From Zygnema cylindricum (taxonomy: Eukaryota > Streptophyta > Zygnematophyceae > Zygnematales > Zygnemataceae): 64,000 nucleotides of DNA. The stretch spans positions 1-64,000 of the forward strand of contig JBBHKE010000156.1 in assembly GCA_037447655.1 (NCBI GenBank), given 5' to 3'. Of this stretch, positions 23,280-35,965 are shown in pieces; positions within the stretch are counted from its first letter, which is position 1, and each line of letters begins with the position of its first letter. A program made the position numbers and the translations under genes. Under the pieces are notes generated by a model that did not search any database, had not been told where the DNA came from, and saw only the letters and a program-made list of their open reading frames with translations.

Positions 23280-26200
23280 TCAACACTTTTCGTATGTTAT
23301 GTCGCCAGTCCCGGTCGGTGGTCTAACGAGTCTCAACCTCAACTTGTTTGGTTTCTCAAAAGGTGACCCTCCAATCTGATCTGTGTTTTTTTCAACTTCC
23401 CCCGACTCATTTTTCGCATCAGATTTATTTTTAGCATCAGGTTCAGTCTGTCCTTCTTGAGCAGTTTGTCTTCTAATGGCCCGTGTGGTCCTCCCTTCTG
23501 GTTTTTTTTCCATACCTTCGTCCTTTAGTGGAGAAGTCTCCACCAAAATAGCCTTTACTCGATCCGAGAGACCCATCACCTTCTTCTTTTTCTGTCCTTT
23601 CTGTGACTTACGCACAGTTTCCTCATGGAACTGTGACAGTGTCTTCTTTCTGTTCCTCTCACCTCCTTCCTTCTCCTCCTCGTCAACACCATCAGCCTTT
23701 ACCTCTCCTCCTGACAGAGTTTCACATCTTCGTACTCCCACTTCCTTCTTTCCCTCCGATCCACGACTTTTCTCATTCCCCGTCTTGGAGTTGCTACTTT
23801 TTTCCTTCGATTCAATACCACTTCCCTTCTTCTGTTTGGGCGTCAATACACCCTGAATACTTGCTGGGCTCTTTCCCTTCCCTCCCTTCCCTCCCTTCCC
23901 TTCTGGGACACAAGTAGGACAAAGCCACCTCCTTGTCACTCTTCCCACCTGTCCACAGGAGGGGTGGAGTGCCACCGTGCACTCCTCCGAGGCACACAAA
24001 AGGAGAGGTTCTCCCACATTTGTTTCTTCAGTCTGGCCACAAAAGGTACAGGCAGGAAGGGGAGGAGGACCAAAAGGAGTTTCTTTCAAGTGGAGATCCT
24101 TCGAGGCAAGTTCCATCAGCGAAAATATTTTCTGCTTCTTCTGCGTTACAAAGAGGAAGAGAGAGGGATAGGGAGAGGGCGAGAGCGTGAGGGGAAGGGG
24201 GGGGAGGGGAAGGGGAGTGGGGGAGAGAGGCACAACAACTTCAGTTACCATTTTGCTAAGACTTTGCTCCAGAATAACATTGCAAATTTTGGCCATTAGA
24301 GTACTCCAACTAATCATGCATCGCGTATCATTTGGCCAGGTGGTATAGCACAATACATTTGCCCATACAAAATAGTATATCAGAGAGAGGGTTACATTTC
24401 CCGGTATCCAGATACGCAACAAAATATGCAGTGTACATTGCAACATTTACATATAAAGGTACCTTATCTGTACTATGAGTTCATGTACATGTGTGAATAA
24501 GAACAGCCTCGTCAGGCATAAGTACACATTACTAAGGGGCTGAATCAAAGACATACTGTCATTTTTGTTTCATACGTCTACATGACATTAAATCAAATAG
24601 GGCCAGCTTTATTTTGTCGCAAACGTAACGAATACCGTGAAGGGGTCGCTACACATCAGTTCACCAAACACCTAATATCCTCTTTATCACAGTTTCTTTA
24701 TCACTATTTCACATTATATCATTTTACGCCACATTTTCTTATGATGCAAGCCTTACAGTAAAGCATGCAGTTAGTGATAAATTGACATCACCCGATGTTA
24801 ACAAGAGGTGCGACTGATCAGAAACAAAACAAACTACTTTTCACAAAAAACAAAATACATGATTTTTTCCGCAGAGAACCGTCATAACGGACGTCAAGAA
24901 TGCTAAGTGAGTACTTTCAGAGATAGCAATAACAATTGAAAAAAAAACAAAAAAAAAAGTTGGACGCGGATTTCCCTTGTTCAAGTTTCTAATTTACATT
25001 ATTTTGAAGAAACAGACTCACCTTCTTTGGGTTTTGGTTAGTGGCCTCCTTTCCTTGTACTTCATAGTCATCGTCATGTTCATCTTCCTCTTCCCCCTCT
25101 TCAACTTCTGTCTCTACTTGACTATCCTCATCATCAAAATATCGGACTTCTTTCTTTCCCGCCGTTCTTCCCCTCACAATTTCCACAAGGTTTCCTGTTT
25201 TTGTTCCCCTCTGTCCTTTTGCCTCATTGTCTATCCCTTCACTATTATTTTGACTGATTTTTTCTCCTCCCACCCTCGTGCTGGGCTCCCTTGTAACTCG
25301 TTTACTTGCCCTCTCATAAACTTTTCGTTTCGCCTGTTTTTCTGCCTTTTCTAGTGCTTTTCGTTTCTCCTCCTCCAGTTTCTTTTCTATATCCCTTTGA
25401 GCCTCACAAGCTTCAAATACAGGCTCGGCACGCCCACTGCATCCCTCTCATTCAACACAAAAGCCATACAAATTGCTGAAATTATATCCTTATTTTGGCT
25501 TCCGAGAAGTAATTTATGGTTTATAGAAAGCTATCGATGGTAAGAAAGACAAAAAAACCGAAACTCATAAAATGGTGGCAAAAAGTCCTCTTCAAGCTGA
25601 TATACGAAACTTATTACTATCACTCCGAGCTCAACATTAAAGCCTAAGTTTACAGCACACAAACCAAATCGACAAAATCTTCAAGCCAGCTACTCGTCTT
25701 GGTTTTAAAGCAAAAAATCGTGAGAGGCATAAACACACAAAAATTTAAAAAGTAACTAGCTTGTTAGTCCTAACCACATGCGGTAAAAACAAAACCTTTG
25801 TCCAGGAGACAATTGAAATGTGATCTGTTCGACAGTTACCTTACTGCACAGGAGGAAAAAAACAAGCTTAGAACATTTCTTACCTTAAGGAAGAGAGAGC
25901 ATAAATAAGACATGCCATTGTAACAGCATTTTCCACCTCTTGTCTCCAAGCTTCACGTACGTTTAAACTTCTCCACATCTTTGCTCCCTCAGAATCAGCC
26001 ACAAAACCACCCTCTTCCTCCATTTCTTCTACCTCACTAGCGGCTGGTTGGATCTCCTCCATCAACGATATCTCCTGGTCCTCTTTCGGTGTACCCAGTT
26101 CAACCTTTTCTTCACAATCAGCCCCTCCGAGCTTCTCCTCTTGCACAATATCATCACTACCATTTGCGGCCTTTTTGTTCTTGATTTTTAGGGCAGGTTT

Positions 26201-29200
26201 GAATATAGATATTGCGAGCTCATAGATTAGACTTTCCAACAACAGCAACGGTGTTCTCAACTTAACCATATCACCTCCACTATTTCTCAATTCTGTTTTC
26301 CACAAACTCCAGTCGCCAATTAACTCAGGAGTGCCTTGACACCTTTCTAGTTTATCTGCCATGGCATTAACCATTTCTGTATATGCAGTGATTGCACCAA
26401 CATCCTCCTCCTCTTCTGACTCTTTCCCCACTGGCTCATTCATCAGGGAATCAATCGCCTTTTTGACGCAGATATTCTCAGTTTCAGTCATTTCGTTTTC
26501 TTCTCCTCCCCCTACATTTTGTGTCGACTTTATTGTATCGCCCTTTTTTCTGGCCATAGCGTACATAATTTTATTGTACAGTCGTGACAGTGACGCATGT
26601 AGCCCAGCTTCTCTTATACCTTTAGGGTTTAATGATTCCATCAAACTATCAAGCTCCTCCTTCGTGGAATAACATCCCCAACTTGTCTGAAGTTCACCAT
26701 TCCCCAACATCTCGCCCGACTCCACGAATATAAACTTCTTGTCACCCGCAAACCACCAGTACCTTTTGTGATGTCGATCTTTTCCAAGTGGTTGAGCACG
26801 TAAAATCAGTTTGGACATATCCCTTTCAAAGGTTTCCTCCCTCCTCCTCCTAGCCTCTTCTTCCTTCCGCATTTTTTCTTTTTCCTGCAACATATCCAAA
26901 CCAAAATGGACAACGGGGAAAAAGGTCAGTCGAACTAGAATCAAAACCAGCTGTAGTTCTTTGTGGAAAAGACATTTCTCACGTATCTAAAGCTGGAAGC
27001 AAGTTCAAGGAGTCTGTGATTAATAGTGTGATCACTATCTTCAACAATGAGATATTGATAAAGATTTGTACTCTTGAAAAACAGAAAAAAAGCCAATATC
27101 ACCAGACAAAAATGGATGCCTGACTCTTCTTTAGTTGCGAACCTTAGTGTCCTACAGTAAGGAAATCATGAAAGAATTAAATTTAGCATTGCAATATACA
27201 AAATATGACACAGTAATGTGTGCTTCAAAAGACCCAAACATTTCTATTCCCAAACAGTCAAACATATCAGAAACAAGTGTACTTTGTGATTGAATAGGGG
27301 CACCAAAAAACCGCTATATCACGTACTGGAAAATCAAACATCTCTAGGTGTTCCATTATAGTATAGATACAATTGTCAAAGTATGTTATGAAATACATCC
27401 TTATCAACTAATCATCCACATTCGTTAGTTCTAACACGATTTACAAAAGTTCTACCACCAGTATTGATGAATCCTACCTTTCGTTGGGCTTCTGATTTTG
27501 CTCGGTCAGCAATCCTTCTCTCAGCTTCCTTCCTTCTGATGTGCTCTGCATGCAATCTGAATGTAACAAACAGCATAAATAAGCCAAAAAGAAGAAACTA
27601 TGGCCACCAACAAATGAGAAAACAAAGAGAAGGGAATATCTTGACGGATTGGATTATTTATCTTGCAAACCCAGAAACGTCTGATCATTTCTTATAACTG
27701 CACAAGCCCTGATTATCCATGGATATAAGATGAGAGTAGACTCGAATAGGTTCATAGCGTACCTGCCCAGACGGTCCTCTTCTTTTCGAATAAATTCCTT
27801 GTGAGCGAGAACAGCACGTCGATCGCTTGAATCTCCCTTGAACTCCTTTAACTCTTCAGGAATGTCAAAGCTTGGCTCAACCTCTCCTTTTTCTTGCAAA
27901 TTTCCCTCTTCTTCCCTCTCCTCCTCCTCCTCCTCCTCCTCTACAATGGGTCGAGCCACCACCTGATCTCCTGATTTAGCTGTTTCTGCCTTCATTATGG
28001 CCAGACGTGCTTCTTTTCTTATTTCCCTTTGCTTCCTTATTTCCTCGTTCTTCTCCCTCCGGCACTCGAGTTCCTCATGATACTTTACTCTATGCAATTC
28101 AATTGCAGTGTCCATGTTCTCCTCCAGTATTTTCCGGGTACTGTCCGTATTGAGATAATCGTTACACAAACAGCCCAAAAGTATGATGTGATAAGAGGGA
28201 GTTAACGCTGTCGAGGATTTTGTCCTAAGACCTTGAATAACATTCTGAAGTTCCGTTGAAATTAGAGGATTTCCACGAGACAAGTACCTGCCTCAAATGA
28301 AAAAAATAAAATAAAAATAAAAAATCAAGAGATAGTATTTATTAGTGTTGCGTATCAATCAAAATCGAAGGTCATACATCGCGATTTCGGTATATCGTCA
28401 TATTGGGAAGTTCACAATTCGATATCTATCGGCTTTGCAGATAACTATTGATATCGCGATAGTTGCGGATAATCGACCGATATTTCTTGAAATTAAGATA
28501 TTTTAGAAGTACAAAAATAACGCAATAATCGGAATATGCAAAATGTACGGAAAGTCACATTCGTAAGGAATGTACGGAAGGTACGGACAGCCCGTCCATA
28601 TTGTTAATATTGCAATATCGATATCGATATATCACGATTATCTGTCGTTCGATGTAATGCTTCGATGTATCGATTATTAAGAACCCCAAAAAAGTATATT
28701 ACAATTATTGGCAAAACCCGTTCAATATGCAACATTAGTTAACTCACCCACGCCAACTGAGATTATCCTACATAACACCCCATGGAGAACACACATGCAC
28801 CGTAAATAGTCTTAGAGGGACTAACAGCATGGATAGTATGGTCTCTCGTAAATTGAGTACACCCAGATCCTTCCTGTCCACTCAAATTTTAAGGTTTGTA
28901 AAAATTGTGACTGAAAACTAGGGCAAATATTAGAAAATCTAAAGACTAGATGCTTGAAAAATCCACACCTCCCGCTACTGAAGCAGTTGGCAGGGACATA
29001 AAACATATGAATAAACAAAAAAGTGGTGCACAAGATCTTATCAAAATAAACTACATTGCCAAACCAGGCAGAACATCTATCATAAGTTTAACTCACCTTC
29101 GAAGAACCTCTGGCCAAACAGTCCCATCAACGAGCCTTGACCAACGAGCCAAAGTAGCTTCACTCACACCGGTCCCTTCTCTCCCTCCTGGACTATGTCC

Positions 29201-32200
29201 ACCTCCAGCATTGATCAAACTTTTTATCAAACTTGAATAAAGATGACCCAACCTCTGTTTTGCTTCGCCTTTCGGCTGGGCAACGGCCTCCAACAACTGC
29301 AAAATAGACATCTGTTTATCAACGAGACAATCAAACAAGGAGTCAGATTCAGGGAGTTTAGCAAAAATCCAGCTTTATGGGTTAAACTTGCTTGAACAGA
29401 GTCTTACAACGGTCACTTATTGGTCATTGTATGCTAATGTGGATATCGATTAGATCACCGTTTTGAAGAATAGTAGCTGGATGTGGAACAAACTTGAGAA
29501 CAAGAAAAAGAAAGTCAACACCTTGGAAAAACAATTTGAACAAAACCTTGGAAGTTGAAATGAGAAGCCCCGGATGGGCAAATAAGTTAAGCTCATTCTG
29601 ATCATATCGTATAATTTGAGAGAGATTCTAAAACATTCACCATGATTTTATTACCTAGAAGGGATCATATATCGCATCAGCAAGCCTTGTTTTAAGCCCC
29701 ATGTTTACATACACCAAAATTTCACTAGAACATTTTTGAGTGACAGTTGTTCTTGAGGAATAACAGAGCAATGAACTAAAAATGAACAACAATAAAACAG
29801 ACGCACACCTTCAAGTACTGCGTATAATAAACTGACCTGTGGAACCTTCATCCACTTGCCAATCGAATTGCAGAACTCAAAAATCTCCAGTAAATCTCCA
29901 AAGTGATCTGGGGAAATCTTGCCTGCCCATGGAGTGCCTGCAGCAATCACTTCAATTGGATCTAGTGGGGGTGGTCTAGGGGGCCTCATGTGCGGTACTT
30001 CCAAGCCTGTGCTTAATGCTAACGCTGTTTCTTCCTTCTCCTCAGCTTCTAATTCCAGATCCTCGATGGGATACTGTCGTTTCTTCTTTTCAGCCAAAAG
30101 CTTTACTACTCTTTTCCGCTCTACTTCTTCATTCTTTTGTCGAATTCGGTCATCCTTTTCCATCTGTGAGAAGGTAAAAGAAAAAAGTTACATGAGGTCG
30201 CATCATCCTTCAAAGAGACTTAGTTTCCAACCTCATCCATTGCTGGTCAACAAATTGCTCAATTGTCGTTTGTACTCGAATTATTCTAGTGCAGTTCACA
30301 ATAGCATACGCAAGTTTTACTTCAGACCACTCATGTTATCTGCTTTACTGTGACGCATTTTCTGATATCCAACGGTGACCATATTATCCTTTGTCGACAT
30401 GTCCAAAATGACACAGTAATTCTTGTGGATTTTTAGCTCAGTTGAAGTCTGGTATTGTTAAGCCAATGCTAGCGCGACGTTACCGGTAGCCCATACTGAG
30501 CGTTTGCCAAACTAATTGGTAAGAGAATAAGACACGATCGCAAACATTTTTCTACTTGATGGGCAACCACTGGGGTTTACACCATGGTGATGCAAATGGC
30601 TATCGTCCATACTAAGCTGTTAGCAGGCTTTAAACAATTAACACCACGAAGAATGAGAACGCAGGAAATAAGGGTGCTCACATTGCATTCACTTGCTGAA
30701 ACGTGTGACTGTATGAGTTAAGAAAATGCTCCCACCATAGCTTCATTCATTGGGAAAAATTAACAATGGTTACACAAGCTTACACCGCTTAGGTAAACCG
30801 AGACTATAGCCATTTGGTGGATGGGAATTACCTGTTTTTTCTTCTCACGTTCATCTCTTTCCTCGACACGTTTGCGCTCTCGTTCTTCTCTCTCTTCCTG
30901 CCGTTTCAACAGGCAGTTGAAACCATAAGCCCTGAGCATACATCAGATCAATGCAACACCACATTGTATTGCATCAAACTGCATAAACACATTTGAAGAT
31001 GATTTCGACGCATAACTGTACAATGGAAAGGCAATGTTTACGATAAGCAGAACAGAGAGTGTCAGGCACAGCCAAGCTCTTTCTAGCCTGCATTAGTTCA
31101 TGTTCATTTCACTGCCATGCATTGAACCAAACAACTGACATTGCTATCAAGCTGGGCAGTTCATTCATCAGTACCTGAAAGGCCTTTTGGAGCTCTTCTT
31201 TCTTTCTAACTCGCTCTTCTGCGTCGGCTATTCTGTAAAACCAAAATCACCACAGTCATAGCGATGGCATTGTAAACTCACTTGTTACAGTGAACGGGTC
31301 AAGATACCAAACTTCAGGTTGTCTATCAGGGAGATTAACCTTCCGATTACGATAAATATTTACAACAAAAGCAGTTTAACACTCCAATAGGGCATATTAA
31401 TTTACACAGTTGAAGAGCAGTTGTAGGAGCATGTTGAAACAATCGCCCTTCAGGATAATTTTGGATTTTAAATTTTTTATAAAAAGTATAACTTGACAAC
31501 AGGTGGAACTTGAACCCTTCAGCAAAGAAAACATACAAGAAAACTGTTCAGCAAGCGGTCTAATGGACAGAAGAACGATGAAGCATACCTTTTCCGTTGA
31601 AGTTCTTCACTTTCAACACATTTCGGGCAGTGCCAATCCCCTTCCGGAAGATTGCTACTATCCTGCACACCATATTCAGAAAAAATATTAAGATTCCTCT
31701 TCAGATTGTCCATTATGCAAATCGCTAACCTCTCCAGCCAAGATATTCAAGATAATCTTCTAAAAAAAACACTGGCAATAAGTTGCTAAAAAAATGCTGT
31801 AAACGAAAATTACTTGAATGCAAGACAACATGCGCTATGAAATTCGGAATATTCTTTATCATTATCCACACTTGGACGAAAGTTTTTAGTGCTCATACCA
31901 GGGGAGGTTGAAGACAAAACAAATGATAAGACTTCGGACAACTGTCACAAAGAATAAGCTCTGACCCTCGTAGGTCTTCATACCGTTTGCATTTACTGCA
32001 TATCAAAGTGAAAACAATTTGTGAGATTATGATTTCCATGGACAATTATTTACAAGGAAAACAACACATATACATGTAAACCCAAATACAGCTTGATCTA
32101 GAACATATCCCTCCTCCTGCTGTCAAGGACACCTCAGTCAATTAAAAAGCAAACAACAAGTAGAGATGTGCAATGCACGATTGGTAGCAAGCGTTACATT

Positions 32201-35200
32201 GCTAATAACATAGCTGTCAAAGACACCGCTGTAACTCCTTTGCTTGAACCAAACTTATTTTTGAAAACCAAACTTATTTTTGAAAACCAAACTTATTTTT
32301 GAAAACCAAACTTATTTCTCCCGGACAGAGAAAACCTTACACGCATAAAAAAAGTCTGCAAAGACCAAGCTAGCAAATAAGACATGTATAGTATCATATC
32401 GTCTAAGTACCATCATGTGCATAATATGACATCACATGTAAGTATCATTCTCTAAGTATCTAAGTACCAAAATGTGCATGCGTATAACATCATCATGGTA
32501 GTACCATAAGTATACCATAATTGCAATTGTTCTCACATCTTGAATAGACAGGCTACAGATGCAATATTAAAAAGCAAGAATGAAAAATCTGACCATCTTA
32601 TGCGGACTTTAGTGCAATGGCATTTCTGCAACCGTCTTGGACCATGTGTATGTTTTATGCATAATACAACAATAAACTGCTTACAACAGCAACAATCACA
32701 ACTCATGTCATACCTGCATCTCTGATTGTTCACTAGCTCCTCGCCGTTCGTGACCTTCGTTACAGGAACCTGTATGTCATAACCATTTAGCAATGTTTTT
32801 GAGCTTCATTCTTCACCTATTGTCACAATGATGAGCTAATTGAAACAAAAACAATGAAGTTTAACCCAAATATAGCTTCGTCACGAACTCCTCATGACGT
32901 TATTCGATTCACATTCTGTACTCTCTTTGACAAGGAGAAAAATATATAGCTGCTTCATATTTCGTTTTCTGTCATCATTCGCATATGAAGAAGAGCTTCC
33001 ATCTTCAAAAACATCCCCACAAACTCCTCATATAGCAGATCTGATAAAATCCACAAATCTAAAAACTTTTAATTAGAATACAATGAAGTGAATCCAGAAC
33101 CAGCCGTCATCCTCGGTGGGTACTAACCTCAGCAGAATGGACAGAAGGAGCCCAAGATCCTTTAGCTGGTATGGAAACATCCCGCGCCAATTTAGTACGA
33201 ATACCTTTCAGTTTTCCAGGAACAGAAATTCCTGGATTAGACTCGCCTTGTGGTTTTCTTTCTTTTCCCACTCCTCCATCTGACAAGACGCTTTCGACAC
33301 CTCTAAGGCCATTTTCCTGAGCCGCCTTTGATCCTGACCCAGACTGCTTCTTCATTTTTTTCTTTGAAGAATGTAGTGGTTCCCCTGTTTGACTGTCACC
33401 ATTCCCGGACTCTGTTGCTTTCCGTTTTAAGGAGTTATTGGATTCCTTTTTTCTCTCCTTTAACACTGAATCACTGTCCAAAGCAGTTTGTTTGTTTCCA
33501 TCAGGCCCGTTGAGGTCCTGCCTTGGAGTTCTCACCTTCTTGGACCCAGAAGAAGGTCCTTTTCCGACGTCAGATTTTACCTTCCATTGTTTTGACGTCT
33601 CGGGAGTCTTCTCTCCAGCCTTAGCACTGGAAGACCTTGAAAGTATGGGTTTCTCTTTCTTATTGGACTTCACTTTGTCCTCTCCTGCCTCGTATTTCTG
33701 GTTATCCGGTTCAGACCGTTTCGCTTTTTTGGTAGATGAATCACGCTCCTCTCCCACTTTTACACTTTTGTTAGTCTGGACGACTTTGGTTTTTGTCCCT
33801 GAGGAACCTGGAGTACCAGACGAACCCTTCGTTTTTGCATAAAATTTTGCTGCGGATTTTGCCTTAGCCTCCCTCCTTTTCTGTTTGGCAACATCAGCTG
33901 CTGCTGTTGCTATTTCTAGGGTTCGTTGAAAACTTCCATTCAAACTATACTGTTCCAAAAATTGAGGGAAAACTTGCCATACAGAGTCCTGAAAAGCAAC
34001 CAAAATAATGAAATTGTTTGTTCCTTAATCCTCAAAACTTAAAACGTATACCAAGCGCTTAACATAAGTTGTGAATCTGTGCATCGGCGAAATCAATTTA
34101 AGACATTTCATTTGAACCCGAGGGTGTCAAATATTGGGGCATCAGAATTGAGCCAGAGTAGAGTAAGAATAAAACACATAGGAACACTTCCTAAAATTGC
34201 TTATAAACTCAATGGCCAAATATTATTACCTTTCCGTCTCCTTTCTTAGCAACCTGTGAAAGCCAAGCTCTGATGGCAACTTTTGTAACCGGGTGCCTCT
34301 TTCTCCTGCACATGAGCAAAACTCTGGTAGATTACAAAAAAAAAATGCGATAAACATTTGGCTTTTCTTGCTTACTTTACGAACAGCAAGGACTAAAATG
34401 TATCCGGCCCACAAGAATAACATGATTCGAAGCTGGTACAAAGGCCTTTAGCTCACCGTATGCCATTCTTTGAAACAAGCGAAATGCGTTCACCTTTACT
34501 CCAGCCATCGAGCCACTCTACCTCATAAAAAACTTCCTTGGAGCCACTTCCATCTCCATTTCTACCTTTGGCCTCTGGCCTTGCAAGCTTGTTAATGCGA
34601 CAAACGCCTCTTCTGAAAAGTTGAACCAACCGACAAAAACAATTCTTACCACATTGCTCATTCATTCAACTTGAAAATTCAAGTAATTCAGTAAAACTGC
34701 TTATGTAAACAATAATGTTGAAGAGACCATATGCATCATTAAGAAGCACAATCAGAATGAAATGACATGACAGATGAAATGCAATTATTTTAATTTAGGA
34801 GTTTAGGATTGAGGAGAGGGAGAGGAGAGGAGAGGGAGAGGAGAGGAGAGGGAGGGGGAGAGGGAGAGGGAGAGGAGAGGAGAGGGAGAGGGAGAGGGAG
34901 GAGGTAGGAGAGGTGTCAAGGGGAGGGGAGGAAAGAGTGATGGCAACGAAAGAGGGGAAAGGCAAGAAGAAGAGGAAAAGGGGAATGGAAAGATGCAAGG
35001 CGAGAAGGAGAATGAGGATCAGCGTCTTTCCCAGGACCTAGGACCATCAGTTGTACAAGTCTTCCAAGGAATAATGAACACGTACATCCTTGCAGATGCT
35101 ACTATTGAAATGATTCGCCTGAGAAACAGTATAGGTTTATAGCAAAAGCAGGTGTTTCTTACTGTTGTGTATCAACTGCAATGTGAATGGCTTAAAGGAA

Positions 35201-35965
35201 TCTGGAAACTGCTGAGCCAGTTCAGCACTCTCCTTCTCAGATGCCAGGGCTTCCTCAAAAGTGAGTCCCGACTTCAGAGTATTTTTACATGTCCATATCC
35301 TTTGTCGATAATGGTCAATTGCATGCAAATATTCTCTGCAAAATACACCGGCCATATCGTACAGCATGCAAGAGATGTTAATTTATCACGATAAGTTTAA
35401 TTTTGACATTTTAATTCACAAGTGCCTGCAAATTCTGTTTTTCTGCTCTAGAAGCAAAAAATATATACAAAATTTTCAAACATTCCGTTGAAGAATTTTC
35501 ATGAGAAACCGACATAATCATGTAAGAAGCATATCCCAGTCAGCCTAGCAGACTTTTCTTCATAACAACAACATATCAATGTTTCCATGACCTGTCCTTA
35601 GCTAAGAGCAGCTGACAGATTTTTTTTCCATTATTTCATGTGAGAATAAAACGCAGCTGTCCAAATAAAAGTGTAGTTTATTTGTCTTTAGTAAGGTTGT
35701 TTAACAACAATAATAAACTTAATGAATTTTTAGGCAGATTTGCCACTATGGAATACTGATAAAAAATAAGTCTTTCAGTTAACCATTTGTGTAGCAGAAG
35801 TGAATGTTAAATGAATAACAAGCACAAGGGCAGAAGAATTTTTGCAACTCACTCATAAGACCGGAAAATTTCTCCAGTAAATCTAACTTCAAAGACTTCT
35901 TCATTGGGGCTCAAATTTTCTGGATTAGGCTTCAGAGCATGAGGCTTCTTCTTTATTAAAGGCAT
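23280..35965 (-). CDS. ACF1/BAZ1-like WAC-PHD-DDT-WHIM-PHD chromatin protein
   Basis: Coding exons, 5' to 3': 35965-35853, 35335-35163, 34612-34457, 34306-34230, 33988-33128, 32769-32714, 31995-31899, 31662-31589, 31232-31175, 30897-30832, 30163-29837, 29296-29097, 28287-27763, 27556-27478, 26884-25884, 25436-25022, 24140-23280. The start MPLIKKKP matches the WAC motif start of the family. Exons 1-2 are WAC (EEVFEVRF, RQRIWTC). Exons 6-8 form a complete C4HC3 PHD finger (CSKC, CDSC, YHLFC, WHCPKC). Exons 11-12 are DDT (HFGDLLEIFEFC). Exon 13 opens with WHIM1 (WPEVLRRYL). Exon 15 carries WHIM2 (LGKDRHHKRYWWF, NPKGIREAGL) and WHIM3. Exon 17 has a second PHD-like finger (CTFC, HPSC, WLCPTC). The sum is about 1,710 residues. 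Such proteins partner ISWI remodelling ATPases in the nucleus. Phases agree at every junction except between exons 2 and 3, where an exon of 3n+1 bases seems to be missing. Confidence 0.88.
28343..28690 (+). repeat. ATATCG-rich element in an intron of the chromatin gene
   Basis: It begins TAGTGTTGCGTATCAATC, like the termini at 861 and 10489, and is dense in ATCGATATCG words. It lies in the intron between the 29296-29097 and 28287-27763 exons and leaves both splice sites intact. Confidence 0.5.
32248..32318 (+). repeat. 19-bp tandem repeat, about four copies
   Basis: The unit ACCAAACTTATTTTTGAAA repeats without change three times, then partially. It is in the intron between exons 6 and 7 of the chromatin gene. 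Confidence 0.9.
34800..34990 (+). repeat. GAGAGG purine microsatellite
   Basis: A nearly pure A/G plus strand, mostly GAGAGG and GAGAGGG units, lies in the intron between exons 2 and 3 of the chromatin gene. Tracts of this type can adopt triplex (H-DNA) structure. The minus-strand frame through it is an artefact. Confidence 0.85.
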
